DNA of 20,122 nt from Amylostereum areolatum. Taxonomy: Eukaryota; Basidiomycota; Agaricomycetes; Russulales; Stereaceae. The notes under the pieces are model-generated. The model did no database searches, had not been told where the DNA came from, and saw only the letters and a list, made by a program, of their open reading frames with translations. Position 1 is the first letter of the stretch. The number at the start of each line of letters is the position of its first letter. Positions 8,840 to 17,297 of this stretch are shown piece after piece. The position numbers and the translations under genes were made by a program. The stretch is taken from NCBI GenBank assembly GCA_012932865.1, contig SAXG01000167.1:1-20122 (forward strand), written 5' to 3'.

Positions 8840-8926
8840 AGGCGAGCTTTCGACTTTAGTTTGGATTCTCTTTAGTAGACTTAAGAGGAGGTTCTTTAGT
8901 TAGAACAGTCCTGTATTTACAAAGAG

Positions 8927-8949
8927 AACGAGCTGGGGAATAGCTCGTT
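8927..8949. other. 8-bp inverted repeat at the predicted transcription start
   Basis: AACGAGCT / 7-nt spacer / AGCTCGTT is a perfect inverted repeat spanning the predicted start at 8934. One arm supplies the 5' end of the transcript. The other has the same sequence as the primer-binding site core. The solo LTR keeps only part of it. Confidence 0.7.
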
Positions 8950-8956
8950 CGTTGAG

Positions 8957-8978
8957 CCTCCTTTTATAAGAAAGGAGG
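8957..8978 (-). promoter_or_regulatory. LTR promoter: TATA box inside an inverted repeat
   Basis: On the minus strand TATAAAA occupies 8968-8962 and the predicted start at 8934 lies 34 nt downstream of its first T. The box sits in the loop of an 8-bp inverted repeat, CCTCCTTT / TATAAG / AAAGGAGG on the plus strand. The solo LTR has the arms but reads TTAACG between them, so its TATA box is lost. Confidence 0.7.
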
Positions 8979-9036
8979 TCGAGTAAACATATGTACATTG
9001 AGCGACGGTTGTATCAAGTATCTACGGGGACGAGAC

Positions 9037-9192
9037 TGTGGCACCGTCGTGGCTATGCCATTGAGATGGTGATGATCTGCGGCACTGTCGTGGCTATGCC
9101 GTTGAGACGGTGACAATCTGTGGCACTGTCGTGGTCGCGTCGTTGAGACGGTTACGAACTGGGGCACAGTCGTAATCCGTCGTTTAGCGACG
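9037..9192. repeat. 41-bp tandem repeat in the LTR U3 (three full units and a partial)
   Basis: Units at 9037-9077, 9078-9118 and 9119-9159 are each exactly 41 bp and begin TGYGGCACYGTCGTGG; a shortened fourth unit runs 9160-9192. The third and fourth are more divergent. The solo LTR has comparable but more degraded units around 14166-14320. Tandem repeats in U3 often act as enhancers; that is inference here. Confidence 0.85.
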
Positions 9193-9259
9193 TCCTTCCG
9201 AATAGAGCAAGGGAAAATGAGATACCTTATCGGAGTTGTAACAGTGGTGACGTGAATAG

Positions 9260-9819
9260 TATGTAGCTTGAAGCCTCCAATCCATGACATGGAGCGATGA
9301 GGAAAGGATGTAGCGTGAGAGCTATCGTGTTCACCTTTTTGTCGCCCATTTCGCTCATGACCACGGACATATCGGCATCATCACCGCCGCGTTGTAGGGC
9401 TTGCCTATTCCAGGTGAGGATGTTTCGAGAGCGAGAGGGACTGAATACTCACAAGCGATGCAGGTTCATATGTGCGCACCCGATCTACCGCGGAGAGCGC
9501 GTCCCTATGCTGCGAAGGGCGACTGCACGACACGTAAGCACCTGCCCCTTCATGGTTGAAGTTGCGCTTACCGGTGTACATGCCCGGACTCCTCCCTCGC
9601 GTGTGCCCTCCTCCACGATCGGTTAAGGCTTGAAGTCCGGATTGCTGACGGCGGAGCCAAGTCCTCATTTTATCCGCGGACGCGTATTCGGCAGTGTGAA
9701 CGGGGGACGAAGTGCGGGAGTGGGCGATGGCTGACGGTTGGGCGGACGTCAGTGTGGACGCCAGGGGCGAGGGAGCTGTAGTAGTCGTAGATGAGGGACG
9801 CGTCGGTGTCGTGAGTCAT
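9260..9819 (-). pseudogene. possible decayed host gene, interrupted by the element A LTR
   Basis: A minus-strand ATG at 9819-9817 opens MTHDTDASLIYDYYSSLAPG. A one-base shift near 9740 leads into a second coding-like stretch (MRTWLRRQQSGLQALTDRG, to about 9580). Two intron-like blocks follow, GTAAGC...GTGCAG (about 49 nt) and GTGAGT...GAATAG (48 nt, near 9450-9403). A further open segment (GDDADMSVVMSEMGDKKVN) leads up to the LTR border. The splice phases do not join all segments, so the gene is broken or my exon borders are wrong. A CCAAT-type box lies just upstream (9826-9836). No family was recognised. Confidence 0.35.
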
Positions 9820-9840
9820 GACTGATTACCCAATCAGAGT

Positions 9841-9861
9841 TTTGGGACACCTTGTCCCAAA
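9841..9861. repeat. 9-bp perfect inverted repeat with 3-nt loop
   Basis: TTTGGGACA / CCT / TGTCCCAAA is a perfect hairpin. Other dyads lie close by: CTGATT / ACCC / AATCAG just upstream, AGTCATGACT at about 9814, and overlapping TGACTAGTCA units near 10019-10035. A regulatory dyad, an intergenic promoter element or the end of a small transposon are all possible; no partner copy was found in the window. Confidence 0.8.
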
Positions 9862-10381
9862 GTCCCTTTCGGGCACGTCCCACAACAGTTCAGACCAGTG
9901 TGTATCTCCCGTCTTTCCATCTTTCTATCGCATCCTCTGTGTCATATCCAGCTCAAGAAGAGTCGCTCCCATCCCCGTGGCTGGACGACCCGCGTAACTT
10001 TGGCTGTTCGCGCACCGGTGACTAGTCACTAGTCATGCCGTCGTTTACCGCCCCTCCCCAACCCCTCCCTCTCGAGTATCTGGCTAGTACTCAATTTTGC
10101 GCATGCTCAGCGCTCAACGCTCTGCACTCAACCACGTAGCCATCCAAAATCGAGAGACAGCAAAAGCATGGCAAGGGAAGGACAGTGTGTAATTTGTTTT
10201 CTACTTTGTACCACGATCAAATGCTGAAGTCGGAACTCTCCCGCTACTAGCTAGTCCCACCCACCCTCGCCTTTTCCCTTCTTCCCACAACGACATCCGC
10301 CTCGTGTCGCCTCAACGCTCCAACGCTCCAGCTCACGCGGAATATGTTTGTACCGTATACTTCAATTGTGGCCGGGTCTGA
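9862..10381. other. intergenic stretch, no gene recognised
   Basis: This lies between two putative divergent genes. It contains pyrimidine-rich patches (10048-10075) and several short palindromes, consistent with a promoter region, but no ORF with a recognisable motif. A 19-codon ATG frame near 10168 is too short to support. Confidence 0.5.
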
Positions 10382-10853
10382 ATGGCGATGGTGGAAAAGA
10401 ACGGAGGAACGGAGAAGGGTGAGTAGACCCACCTGACGCACGCGCAAGACCTTACCTGTTTCCGTAGCCCATCTTCTGGAGTCTATACCTTCTCCCCCAA
10501 CCCGACACGATTCTTACACATTTCACTTCCGCTGCACCGCCTGCACACGGCGACACGGAAGCGCTGGGAAAACCGAAGTGCCCGGCCTCGTTTTCGCTCA
10601 ATGCTGATGGACGCTATCTGCAGCTCGCTCATGGTCCAATAACAATTGTACCCACGTACGATATTACACCCACGCCCAAGCGAGCAAGGAGAACCCCTAC
10701 GAATGCCAGGTTGTGTCTGTCCATTCCGACTGCAGTACTATCCCACCACTGGGAGGCGCTCCCGGGGACAGCGAGTGTTTCCTTCAAAATCACACGAAGA
10801 CCATAAAGTCCATGCACCCGCACGGGAACAGCGAAATGAATCGATGGTGAGCG
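10382..10853 (+). pseudogene. possible intron-containing gene of unknown function
   Basis: An ATG at 10382 starts MAMVEKNGGTEK. An intron with consensus ends (GTGAGT...CCGTAG, 10419-10467, 49 nt) is spliced in phase into AHLLESIPSPPTRHDSYTFH and a CxxC pair (RCTACTRRHG). A TGA at 10605 interrupts the frame, which then stays open (SKENPYECQVVSVHSDC...) to a TGA near 10851 that overlaps a GTGAGC donor-like site. A competing +1 frame (10579-10803) reads ASFSLNADGRYLQLAHG, faintly like a WD40 strand. Another open stretch with CSRC follows at about 10906-11029. No family was recognised; the stop suggests decay. Confidence 0.35.
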
Positions 10854-11218
10854 CTTCCACTTTGTGTAAGCCGGATATAAACTCGTCGTATATCATGCAA
10901 GTAGCCCTCCACGTTGAGCATCTCATGGCGAATGTGTTAATATGCTCCCGCTGTAGCGCAGACACATGGATGCTCGTGCGTCGCAGTTGTGACATGTTGG
11001 TCATGTTCTCTGCGGCAAAGCATCAATAACATCACATCCGATCTTGGCAGTGCAATTGGGCAACAACACTAATACTCGCCACACCGTCGAAGCGTCTAGA
11101 AGTGCTACTCACGCCAACTGTCTTCAAAGGAGAGGCAATTCAGGTAGGTTTATTACCATTGTGGCCTCTGGATACGGGCACGCACAGCAGGTTTTCCCGA
11201 TGGTTGCAATTGTGATTC

Positions 11219-11227
11219 TATATAAAT
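11219..11227 (+). promoter_or_regulatory. TATA box of the alpha-kinase pseudogene
   Basis: TATATAAAT lies 71 bp upstream of the ATG at 11290, followed by a pyrimidine-rich leader (ACTCGACTTTCAG...TCTCTCCACC). Placement and context fit a fungal core promoter. Confidence 0.5.
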
Positions 11228-11289
11228 GGCCCTCAGGTATTTCCGCTAACAACTCGACTTTCAGTTTTGATCTCTCCACCTACAAGACC

Positions 11290-13690
11290 ATGCTACCTCG
11301 TCATCACCGCCCAAGCACCCGCCAGCCTCGCACCTGCCGTGGATGTGGGAAAAAGTTTCGTCTCGTGCTTATGCCCACTCGACGCACCAGAGTTCCGGTG
11401 TCCGAAATGTTTGGCGCGTGAGGCCGGTCAGACGTGAAACCACGGCCAGTGCAAGTCCTGTGGCGCTGTGTATCAGCACCTTGACGAAACATCTGTGGTG
11501 ACTGCGAAGAATTTGGTGCGTCCATTTAGATCTAACAGGCTTTAATACTGTGTGGTATTACCGTATTGGTAGAAGACGACAGGGCCACTCGGACAGGGCA
11601 CTCGAACATACTAGAACCCGCGCGCTCGCGTGCCCCCGGTTTATCCAGCCACCATTGCTCTGGAGCCCTGGAAAGGGGAAGAAGAAAGCCGAAAGGTAGT
11701 TTCAACTGCATTGTAGATACCTTTGACTCATTGGCCGTTAGAATTTACGGCTGGCCCAAGATATTGTAGAGCGCGTGGGGGAGGCTGAAGCCACCGCTCG
11801 TGCCGACCTCGGGCCTTTGCACAAGCTTCAGAAGCCCAAGGAAGAATGGGCGGTCGACGAGGGGCAGTTCCTACTCAGGAAGCGTCCTACCGATCAAGGG
11901 ATGTGAAATCATTACGACGGTGGCTCATATTTTATAACGTCTCTTGAACAGTGTACAAGCATACTAAAACCGTTACGCAAAAAAATCAGAACGCACTTCT
12001 CGGTCCTCGCATTCAGGATCCCGCAGTGTCAGGATAGCACACCGTGGTCCAAGGTTATGGGAGGACATACGATTATCTCTGGACCGATGCTACCTGGAAG
12101 GTATAAAGTGCGAATTGACGCCTGTAAGTCCAGCAGCTTCTTCTGAGAGGCAATGAACTTATATGTGGTGTCTAGTGATCGTTTTGATCTCCTTTCCAGG
12201 GGAAGGACCCTGTGCAGCTTCCCCTACGGTTTGTGGCAACCCAACGCGGCCGTCGGTCACTCTGGTGTACAGTGTCGATGGTGGGATGATCAAGGGAGCA
12301 AAGCCGACTGAGATTCGAACAATTAACTGATCGTGTCCGTTAAGTACCCCTTGATGTGTTTCCTCCTTTTCTCAGAATGTGCATACTAACTACCATCGAA
12401 CCCAGCCTGAGTCAGAGGATGATGGTGCTCCATGGGATGGATGCTCCGTGATGCACCAACCAAGGTCCCTCAATCGAGGCTACGCTGCTGGCTTGGAAAC
12501 ACACCCATATGCAGAGCACTTACGACACGACAACCACCTTGAAAGCCGATGCCAATAAACGTATGTCGGGTTTCTACTAAGTTCGCAAATTGATTGTGTT
12601 CTGACTACTTTCGATTTTCACTTTCCCAGGTGCTCGTTACTATACCTTCGCGCCACATACAAAACGACAATTTCTGGAAAGCCAGATCAAAGCCCTGCAG
12701 CCTGCTATCTATAAGTGCTCACGCTCTGTCTGCACTCCGGAAAGGAGCCATGAGGACCCACCTGGGTTCGTCACACTGACGGCCCACCTGGAACGTCTCG
12801 GTCTCGCCGACTGTTTTGGCCTCGGGTACGACAAAGAACAGTTACAAGGTTTGGATCTCCCTCCGTGCCTTGATAATTCCATGGTTGACGTCCTTCTCAT
12901 TTAGTACATGTACTCCCTTCTCGGGAGACCTGGGGCAACATTGGTCTTATACCGGGAATCGAATACGCCGCTAAGTCGTTCTACAATGTCGGCAAGGGTG
13001 TGGGCGTGGTTACAGCAGAGGACAACTTCGAAACAACTACACGCAGGAGCTTTGTGCAGCACATGACTGCAGCTGATTTGCTGGTCGTTCAAGAAGGCGG
13101 CGAAAGCCCAAAAGATATATCTGTGGTGCGTACTACTTTCTCCGGGAAGTGCGTGTTTCCGAACCTAATTCATAATCTAACAATAGATATCGCCTTCACC
13201 GAGGCGTGCCTTCTCCATGTCAATTCGACGGACGGAAGCACCAGTCATGGATGTCGATCCGCTGCTTCCTCATTCACGGGTTCGCAAGTTTTCTGGCACA
13301 CTTCAGCGGGACGCAACATGGATGTCTATGGGCAAACGTGCGGCCCTTGCCCATTTCTCTGTCGTCTTTATACCGGCGGCGAACTTGTCCTGGCCGACCT
13401 TCAGAGTGAGTACATATCCACCCCGTTATTTACATTTGCTTACAATAGACCACAACAGGTATCATGGTCCCCCAGAACGGTCCGACTTGTAATGATGTTC
13501 GACACTATGATCCACCGTGCGTTCAAAACTATTCATCTCTCTTATCAGTTCTGACAATCTTCATGGTAGCGCAACAATTGGTGGTTCGGTATTGGTGACA
13601 TGGGGTGCCGAAGGCATCGCCATGTTCAAGGACCAACATGTTGCAACGACATAGTGTTCGCCTGTGTTCTGAAGTCTTTCACGGCTCGAT
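11290..13690 (+). pseudogene. decayed fungal alpha-type protein kinase with N-terminal zinc ribbon
   Basis: The start is ATG 11290 (MLPRHHRPSTRQPRTCRGCGKKF). Four CxxC pairs follow in two frames: CRGC, CPKC (11399), CKSC (11450) and CGDC (11494), with a TGA at 11435. Introns read clearly at 11696-11741, 12561-12629 (CTGAC branch site), 12849-12904 (phase 1, restoring the frame exactly) and 13126-13186. Between 12500 and 13125 the spliced frame is open (RARYYTFAPHTKRQFLES ... GIEYAAKSFYNVGKG), the latter resembling the alpha-kinase N-lobe Lys strand. The kinase C-lobe then appears in pieces: DVDPLLPHSRVRKFSGTLQ (13253-13309), AALAHFS, GGELVLADLQ (13375-13404), MMFDTMIH, GIGDMG (13588), EGIAMFKDQHV and CNDIVFACVL, the last three in three different frames. 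These match the family order KFSGT, AFxHF, LVLADLQG, LFDPMTH, GxGDxGxxGIxxF, HxCN. MHCK/EF2-type kinases phosphorylate Ser/Thr. Frameshifts and stops (TAG in the 11950-12110 exon) make it nonfunctional as written. Confidence 0.75.
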
Positions 13691-13836
13691 GGATCCGATA
13701 TGTGACGATTTGCCAGCAAATCCGGTGATGTACGAACCTCAGTTATCACTGACGGTCCACTGGATGCTACCATGGCTGCATGAGTACATTCTCCGCCATT
13801 TTCCATTCAAGCATTGTTATACATAAGTTAGATGAT

Positions 13837-14377
13837 TGTTAAGGACGGTCTTATCACGTGACAAGCGGCTCAGGCTACGTACTCTTACGCGTGAGATGTG
13901 GGATCAGGTGATCCAGACGTCTCGGTTATACGAAGGTAAGGTTGATAAGCGAAGCAGAAGTCTTCACGGAAGACTTAGGCGAGCTTAGTAACTTGTTGGC
14001 TTGGGATTCGCTTTAGCGTTTAGAAGAGGAGGTTCTTATTAAACAGTCCTGTATTTACAAAGAGAACGAGTGAGGAATAGCTCGTTCGTTGAACCTCCTT
14101 TTAACGAAGGAGGTCGAGTAATATATGTACATAAGGCAACGATCATGAGATATATAGGGGACGTGATGGGGACAGTCGTGGCGCATTGTCGAGATGCCGA
14201 CGAACAGTGGCACTGTCGTAGCTGTGTGTTGAGATGCCAACGAACTGTGGCACAGTCGCGGCCCCTATGTCGTCGGAACGGTTACGAGCTGGGGCACAGT
14301 CGTAACTCGTTGTTTAGCGACGTCCTCCCTAATAAGGCAATAGGAATGAAAGAGAGTACCTTGAACGAGTTGTAACA
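13837..14377 (-). repeat. solo LTR of the element A family (541 bp) with 5-bp target duplication
   Basis: It has the same ends TGTTA/TAACA and is colinear with the LTR at 8696-9243 along its length, though visibly diverged. It is flanked by a perfect duplication ATGAT (13832-13836 and 14378-14382), the 5-bp signature of Ty3/gypsy integration. No internal element sequence is present, so the element was removed by LTR-LTR recombination. The TATA box and part of the start-site inverted repeat are degraded, while the R-U5 hairpin (13958-13976) is kept. Confidence 0.95.
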
Positions 14378-14382
14378 ATGAT

Positions 14383-14701
14383 CCTGATCTCCAAGAGGTT
14401 CAGGAATATCAAGACAAATACCCTGCCGGTACAGTGTCCTATGAGCGACGGTCATTGACGGAACGGCTGCCTTGCATAGGGACTGGCCGATTCTATGGTC
14501 CTCAGCCACGACAAACTTAAGCATGGAGAGACCCACCTGCGCGAGTCGATAATGAAGGTAAATAGGTTGAGAATGGTGGCTGACCAAGACCGGTGGTTGC
14601 CGGTGCCGGAGGGGTATATTGCGAAGGAGTGGGAGGATTACGATCCGAGCCAGCCAGCAATGGGAGAGGATGAGGAAGACAAGCTTGAGGATGACAAGTA
14701 A
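14383..14701 (+). pseudogene. fragments of an unrecognised gene beside (perhaps split by) the solo LTR
   Basis: Directly after the target duplication one plus frame reads PDLQEVQEYQDKYPAGTV and stays open to about 14510. If the LTR is removed the frame runs back through the target site (LDDPDL) for about 30 codons. A second frame, 14495-14701, reads KVNRLRMVADQDRWLPVPEG and ends in an acidic tail (EDEEDKLEDDK) at TAA 14699-14701. The two differ in phase, so an intron or frameshift lies between 14430 and 14530. The sequence looks coding but I do not recognise the family. An A+T-richer stretch (14701-14800) follows, as after a gene's 3' end. Confidence 0.4.
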
Positions 14702-16428
14702 AATCAGAGCAGCTTGTATCTATTCGTTCCTATACTCTATATTTGTGCACATTGTCTAGACAGGCTCTTCAATATATAGCAATCAATTTAATTGAGCCCG
14801 ACCCCGGATCTGGTATTTTCCATCTGCAGTAGGCCCATTACACGTGTGTACAAGGAGCTGCGTTCGAAGTTGCGCGGGTAGTGGGAAAAAGACTTCGGCC
14901 TGCGAAGAGTAGCCGCGATAATGGTTGGATTAAGAAGGTCGCTTGACGGGCACGGATCCCCTCCATACTTGGTACTTGGCGTGAATTGATCCTATGTATG
15001 AAGCAAAAATAGGTTAGCGAGAAAGGTATAACAAAATTCCTGTCTCGAAAAGAACGGGGTTTGCTCATTTCACAGCACGTTCTTCCTTTCTCTTAGAGGC
15101 TTCGATGCCACGCTAGCTTCACACTTTCCTTTTTGTCCTTTTTCGTCTCTCCTCACGATGGGTAAACAAGCTGATCTACTTGGAGATTGATTTGGCAATG
15201 ACAACAAGACACTGAAAGCACTGACAGTCCACCAACCTGTTCCGCCGCACACTCCGCACACAGCACGTCTCATCCTTGTTTCTCCCGTCATCACCTCTCC
15301 CTCTTGCATTGTCCGCCCCGCCCTCAAATATGTTCCCGCCTCCACATGGTGCTTCGTACCGATGAACCTTCCTCCCATCCCTCTCTCCGATTGCCTGCCG
15401 CTTGCCACTTGTCGCTATCGTGGCTCCAGCTCGAAAACCGCACATGTTGAAAATGGAGAACGCGGCCGCCGGATGTGAGGTTCGTATATGCGCCCAATTC
15501 GCCCCTGTGAACGCCTCGGTCCCACTGATGCTTCAATACCCTCAACTGTACAGATCCACGAATTGTAGACGACGATGACGACTGTCCTGGGAGAGGTAAC
15601 AGCGTCAATACACAAAGGCGTGTGGTGAGTGTGTGTGTATATCGTCATCGCACAATGCTGATCGCTCCCCATTCCTCTTCACATACCTGCCACCGCACTC
15701 CTGCGCCGCGTCCCCATCTCGGCCTGTGATTTACGGTTGAACGTGCACAACACCGTCAAGACGTGGGGCGTACCCCCACCGTATCGGAGGAGGAAGACAG
15801 GCCTCCATCGATGGGTGTTGCGGGACCATGCACAGTGTCTCTTCGCATTGAAGAGATCAACAATGACTAACCATCTCCACCCGCAAAAAATGGCCAAGTT
15901 CCTCGTCGAATTCGCCGCCTGCAGACAAACACACCCCGGGACACGAGGCTCAAACGAGGGATGTCCCAAAGCTGTACAGAACACACAGGCAAGTGAGAAG
16001 CCCTCAAGAACACCGCAAAACACTACTTTCCTCCCGCTCCCGAATCTTCTTTCATGAAGGAAGCTCCTTACGGACTACACCTACGCGACCGACGTGAGGG
16101 CGTGCATCGCACGCTGCGGACAGCATTGTCGCGTTCAGGGTTCGAGTAGGTAAATGGTGCTTCGCGAGGCCTGGGAATGTGCAAAGGGGGTAAGTATATA
16201 TACTGTGTGTTCATGATCACGGATACTATTCTTGTTGGCTGCCGCCAGGCCCCGACGCGACGAACGTACCCTCGACACACCGTCGACGGGTACCACCCAA
16301 TCTCATCCTCCAAGAACGAGGGGGGCCTCTCATGCGTGGTGGTGGAACTTGAAGTTTGAGGCTCATTGGCATGCTCGAAGTGCATTTCCAGGACGCTTCC
16401 TGGGTGCAAAGCAAGTGTCGGGGGTGGA
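14702..16428. other. 1.7 kb without a convincing gene
   Basis: Many overlapping frames of 80-114 codons are open on both strands, but they contradict each other and have no motifs. A pyrimidine-rich leader before ATG 15158 looks promoter-like, yet the frame meets TGA after 10 codons and then stays open to 15475. A short GTGTGTGTGTATAT microsatellite lies near 15630. A relic gene is possible but cannot be supported. Confidence 0.5.
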
Positions 16429-16912
16429 TGTCATGAACGTACATTCCGGACATCTCGGACACCTCGGGGACTGGGGATAATATCCCAATTCATTTTATTT
16501 TCATTTCCATTGACTATCATCACTTAGTACACTCGTCACTCCGGTGGAGACTCGGCTTATCCTTGCTCCTCCTGACGTCATGACTCCGGCTCATCTTTCA
16601 TCGCTTCCTTAACTCACATGACATCATTAATGCTGCGCATGACATCATGCCGCTCCGGACCCCGGCTCATCCTTATGTTAGTGTCTCGCTACTGATCCTG
16701 CTGCGATGTATCTATACTTAGCTCTGCTTCCTTGACAGCCGTGTGTCGTAGCTTACTAAGTGACTCTGCCTCGTAGTATATAGGGCTCCGTTCCTCCTGT
16801 ACACTATCCCATTCTCGACCTAGGCAATACTACGACCTATCCCTCATCGTCCCTCTTACACTTGTGTCACACGTCGTCGCCTAGTGCTTGTCACATAAGG
16901 CCGTTGCTGACT
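16429..16912 (+). repeat. probable 5' LTR of element C (self-priming type; borders approximate)
   Basis: No second copy is in the window, so the ends are inferred. The 3' border is set by the primer site at 16914-16924. TGTCATGA at 16429 is a plausible 5' border, and the CTGACT at the other end would be a decayed partner (TGTCA/TGACA). The stretch has no coding character but holds a TATA box (16777-16782), a CRE-like TGACGTCA (16573-16580), two 11-bp direct repeats CATGACATCAT (16617-16627 and 16638-16648) and two copies of CCGGCTCATC. A degraded gag follows on the same strand. The U3 start is uncertain by tens of bases. Confidence 0.55.
16777..16821 (+). promoter_or_regulatory. element C promoter: TATA box and predicted transcript 5' end
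   Basis: TATATA begins at 16777, and ATTCTCGACCT, the predicted first 11 nt of the transcript, occupies 16811-16821. The 34-nt offset is the same as in element A. The start is inferred from complementarity to the primer site, not from transcript data. Confidence 0.55.
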
Positions 16913-16913
16913 A

Positions 16914-16924
16914 AGGTCGAGAAT
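16914..16924 (+). other. self-complementary primer-binding site of element C
   Basis: AGGTCGAGAAT is the exact 11-nt reverse complement of 16811-16821. It is preceded by CTA after the presumed LTR end, close to the CT spacer in element A. Eleven nucleotides is the length used by self-priming Tf1. Confidence 0.6.
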
Positions 16925-17297
16925 CTACTTACCATCGCCACTTACCCGACGACAATCGTAGGTAGCATACCTGTCGTGTGATAGGCCTTATGACGCTACT
17001 AACTCCACTTTCCTTCGTGCCACCTCGGATATTGCCCCAGCGTACGCGGACTAGTCACCCCGATTTGGTCGTGTGCACGCATCAGCGGCGCGGCTTGACG
17101 TACAGCGTACGTTACACGTACTCGGGGCCCCCTCGAAAACCACGAGACCCAGACGTGACAGTGAAGGTGCACCTAACGGTTGTAGGGGCTAGTAAAAGCG
17201 ACAAGGAAAGGAAAAGTGAACCGAGAAAGTCTTGGGCTTCGTGACCCTTGAACACAAGAGAAGAGACAGCCACAGAAGGCGAAGCTGAGCAGACGTC
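16925..17297 (+). other. leader region between element C primer site and gag
   Basis: A plus-strand frame (16978-17244) is open with a basic, Ser/Thr-rich reading but no motif. It is most simply the untranslated or degraded leader of element C. Confidence 0.4.

Larger units (their letters stand above)
2641..9243 (-). mobile_element. Ty3/gypsy chromovirus (Tf1/sushi-like) element A, lacking its 3' LTR
   Basis: In order on the minus strand: 5' LTR (9243-8696), self-primer site (8693-8684), gag with CCHC knuckle (N-terminal extension to about 8670, ATG 7893, stop 6574), -1 slippery site, pol with protease, reverse transcriptase, RNase H, integrase and C-terminal chromodomain (6577-2687), and a polypurine tract (2653-2641). 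Domain order RT-RH-INT plus chromodomain defines a Ty3/gypsy chromovirus; the self-priming signals point to the Tf1/sushi branch. The copy is probably inactive: pol carries three one-base insertions (near 5412, 4303 and 3118), the gag extension has a TAG, and the 3' LTR is absent. The outer flank of the 5' LTR is GTGGT (9244-9248), but with no 3' LTR a target duplication cannot be confirmed. Confidence 0.9.
8696..9243 (-). repeat. 5' LTR of element A (548 bp, TGTTA...TAACA)
   Basis: The repeat has perfect 5-bp inverted termini TGTTA/TAACA and is matched along its whole length by the copy at 13837-14377, which fixes both ends. Read on the minus strand, U3 (9243 to about 8935) contains four copies of a 41-bp repeat and the TATA box. 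R-U5 (about 8934-8696) contains a conserved hairpin at 8839-8821. An E-box CACGTG lies near the 3' end and is present in both copies. The inner side is followed by the self-primer site. Confidence 0.95.

Noticed and set aside
13000..13554. 184-codon plus frame as an intact intronless gene
   Set aside because: It runs through a GT-AG intron (13126-13186); kinase motifs after the intron lie in the spliced frame, so it is a partial reading of the alpha-kinase relic.
14055..14375. Plus and minus frames of 60-101 codons
   Set aside because: They lie inside the solo LTR and are not conserved as frames in the other LTR copy.
15158..15478. Plus-strand ATG after a pyrimidine-rich leader, then a 95-codon open stretch
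   Set aside because: A TGA comes after 10 codons, no motif is seen, and all minus frames over the same bases are also open, so composition explains it.
15737..16057. 106-codon plus frame
   Set aside because: No family motif, no promoter or intron signals, and overlapped by a minus frame of similar length.
16068..16409. 113-codon minus frame next to the presumed element C LTR
   Set aside because: It has no recognisable domain and contains splice-like sequence on the opposite strand; unsupported.
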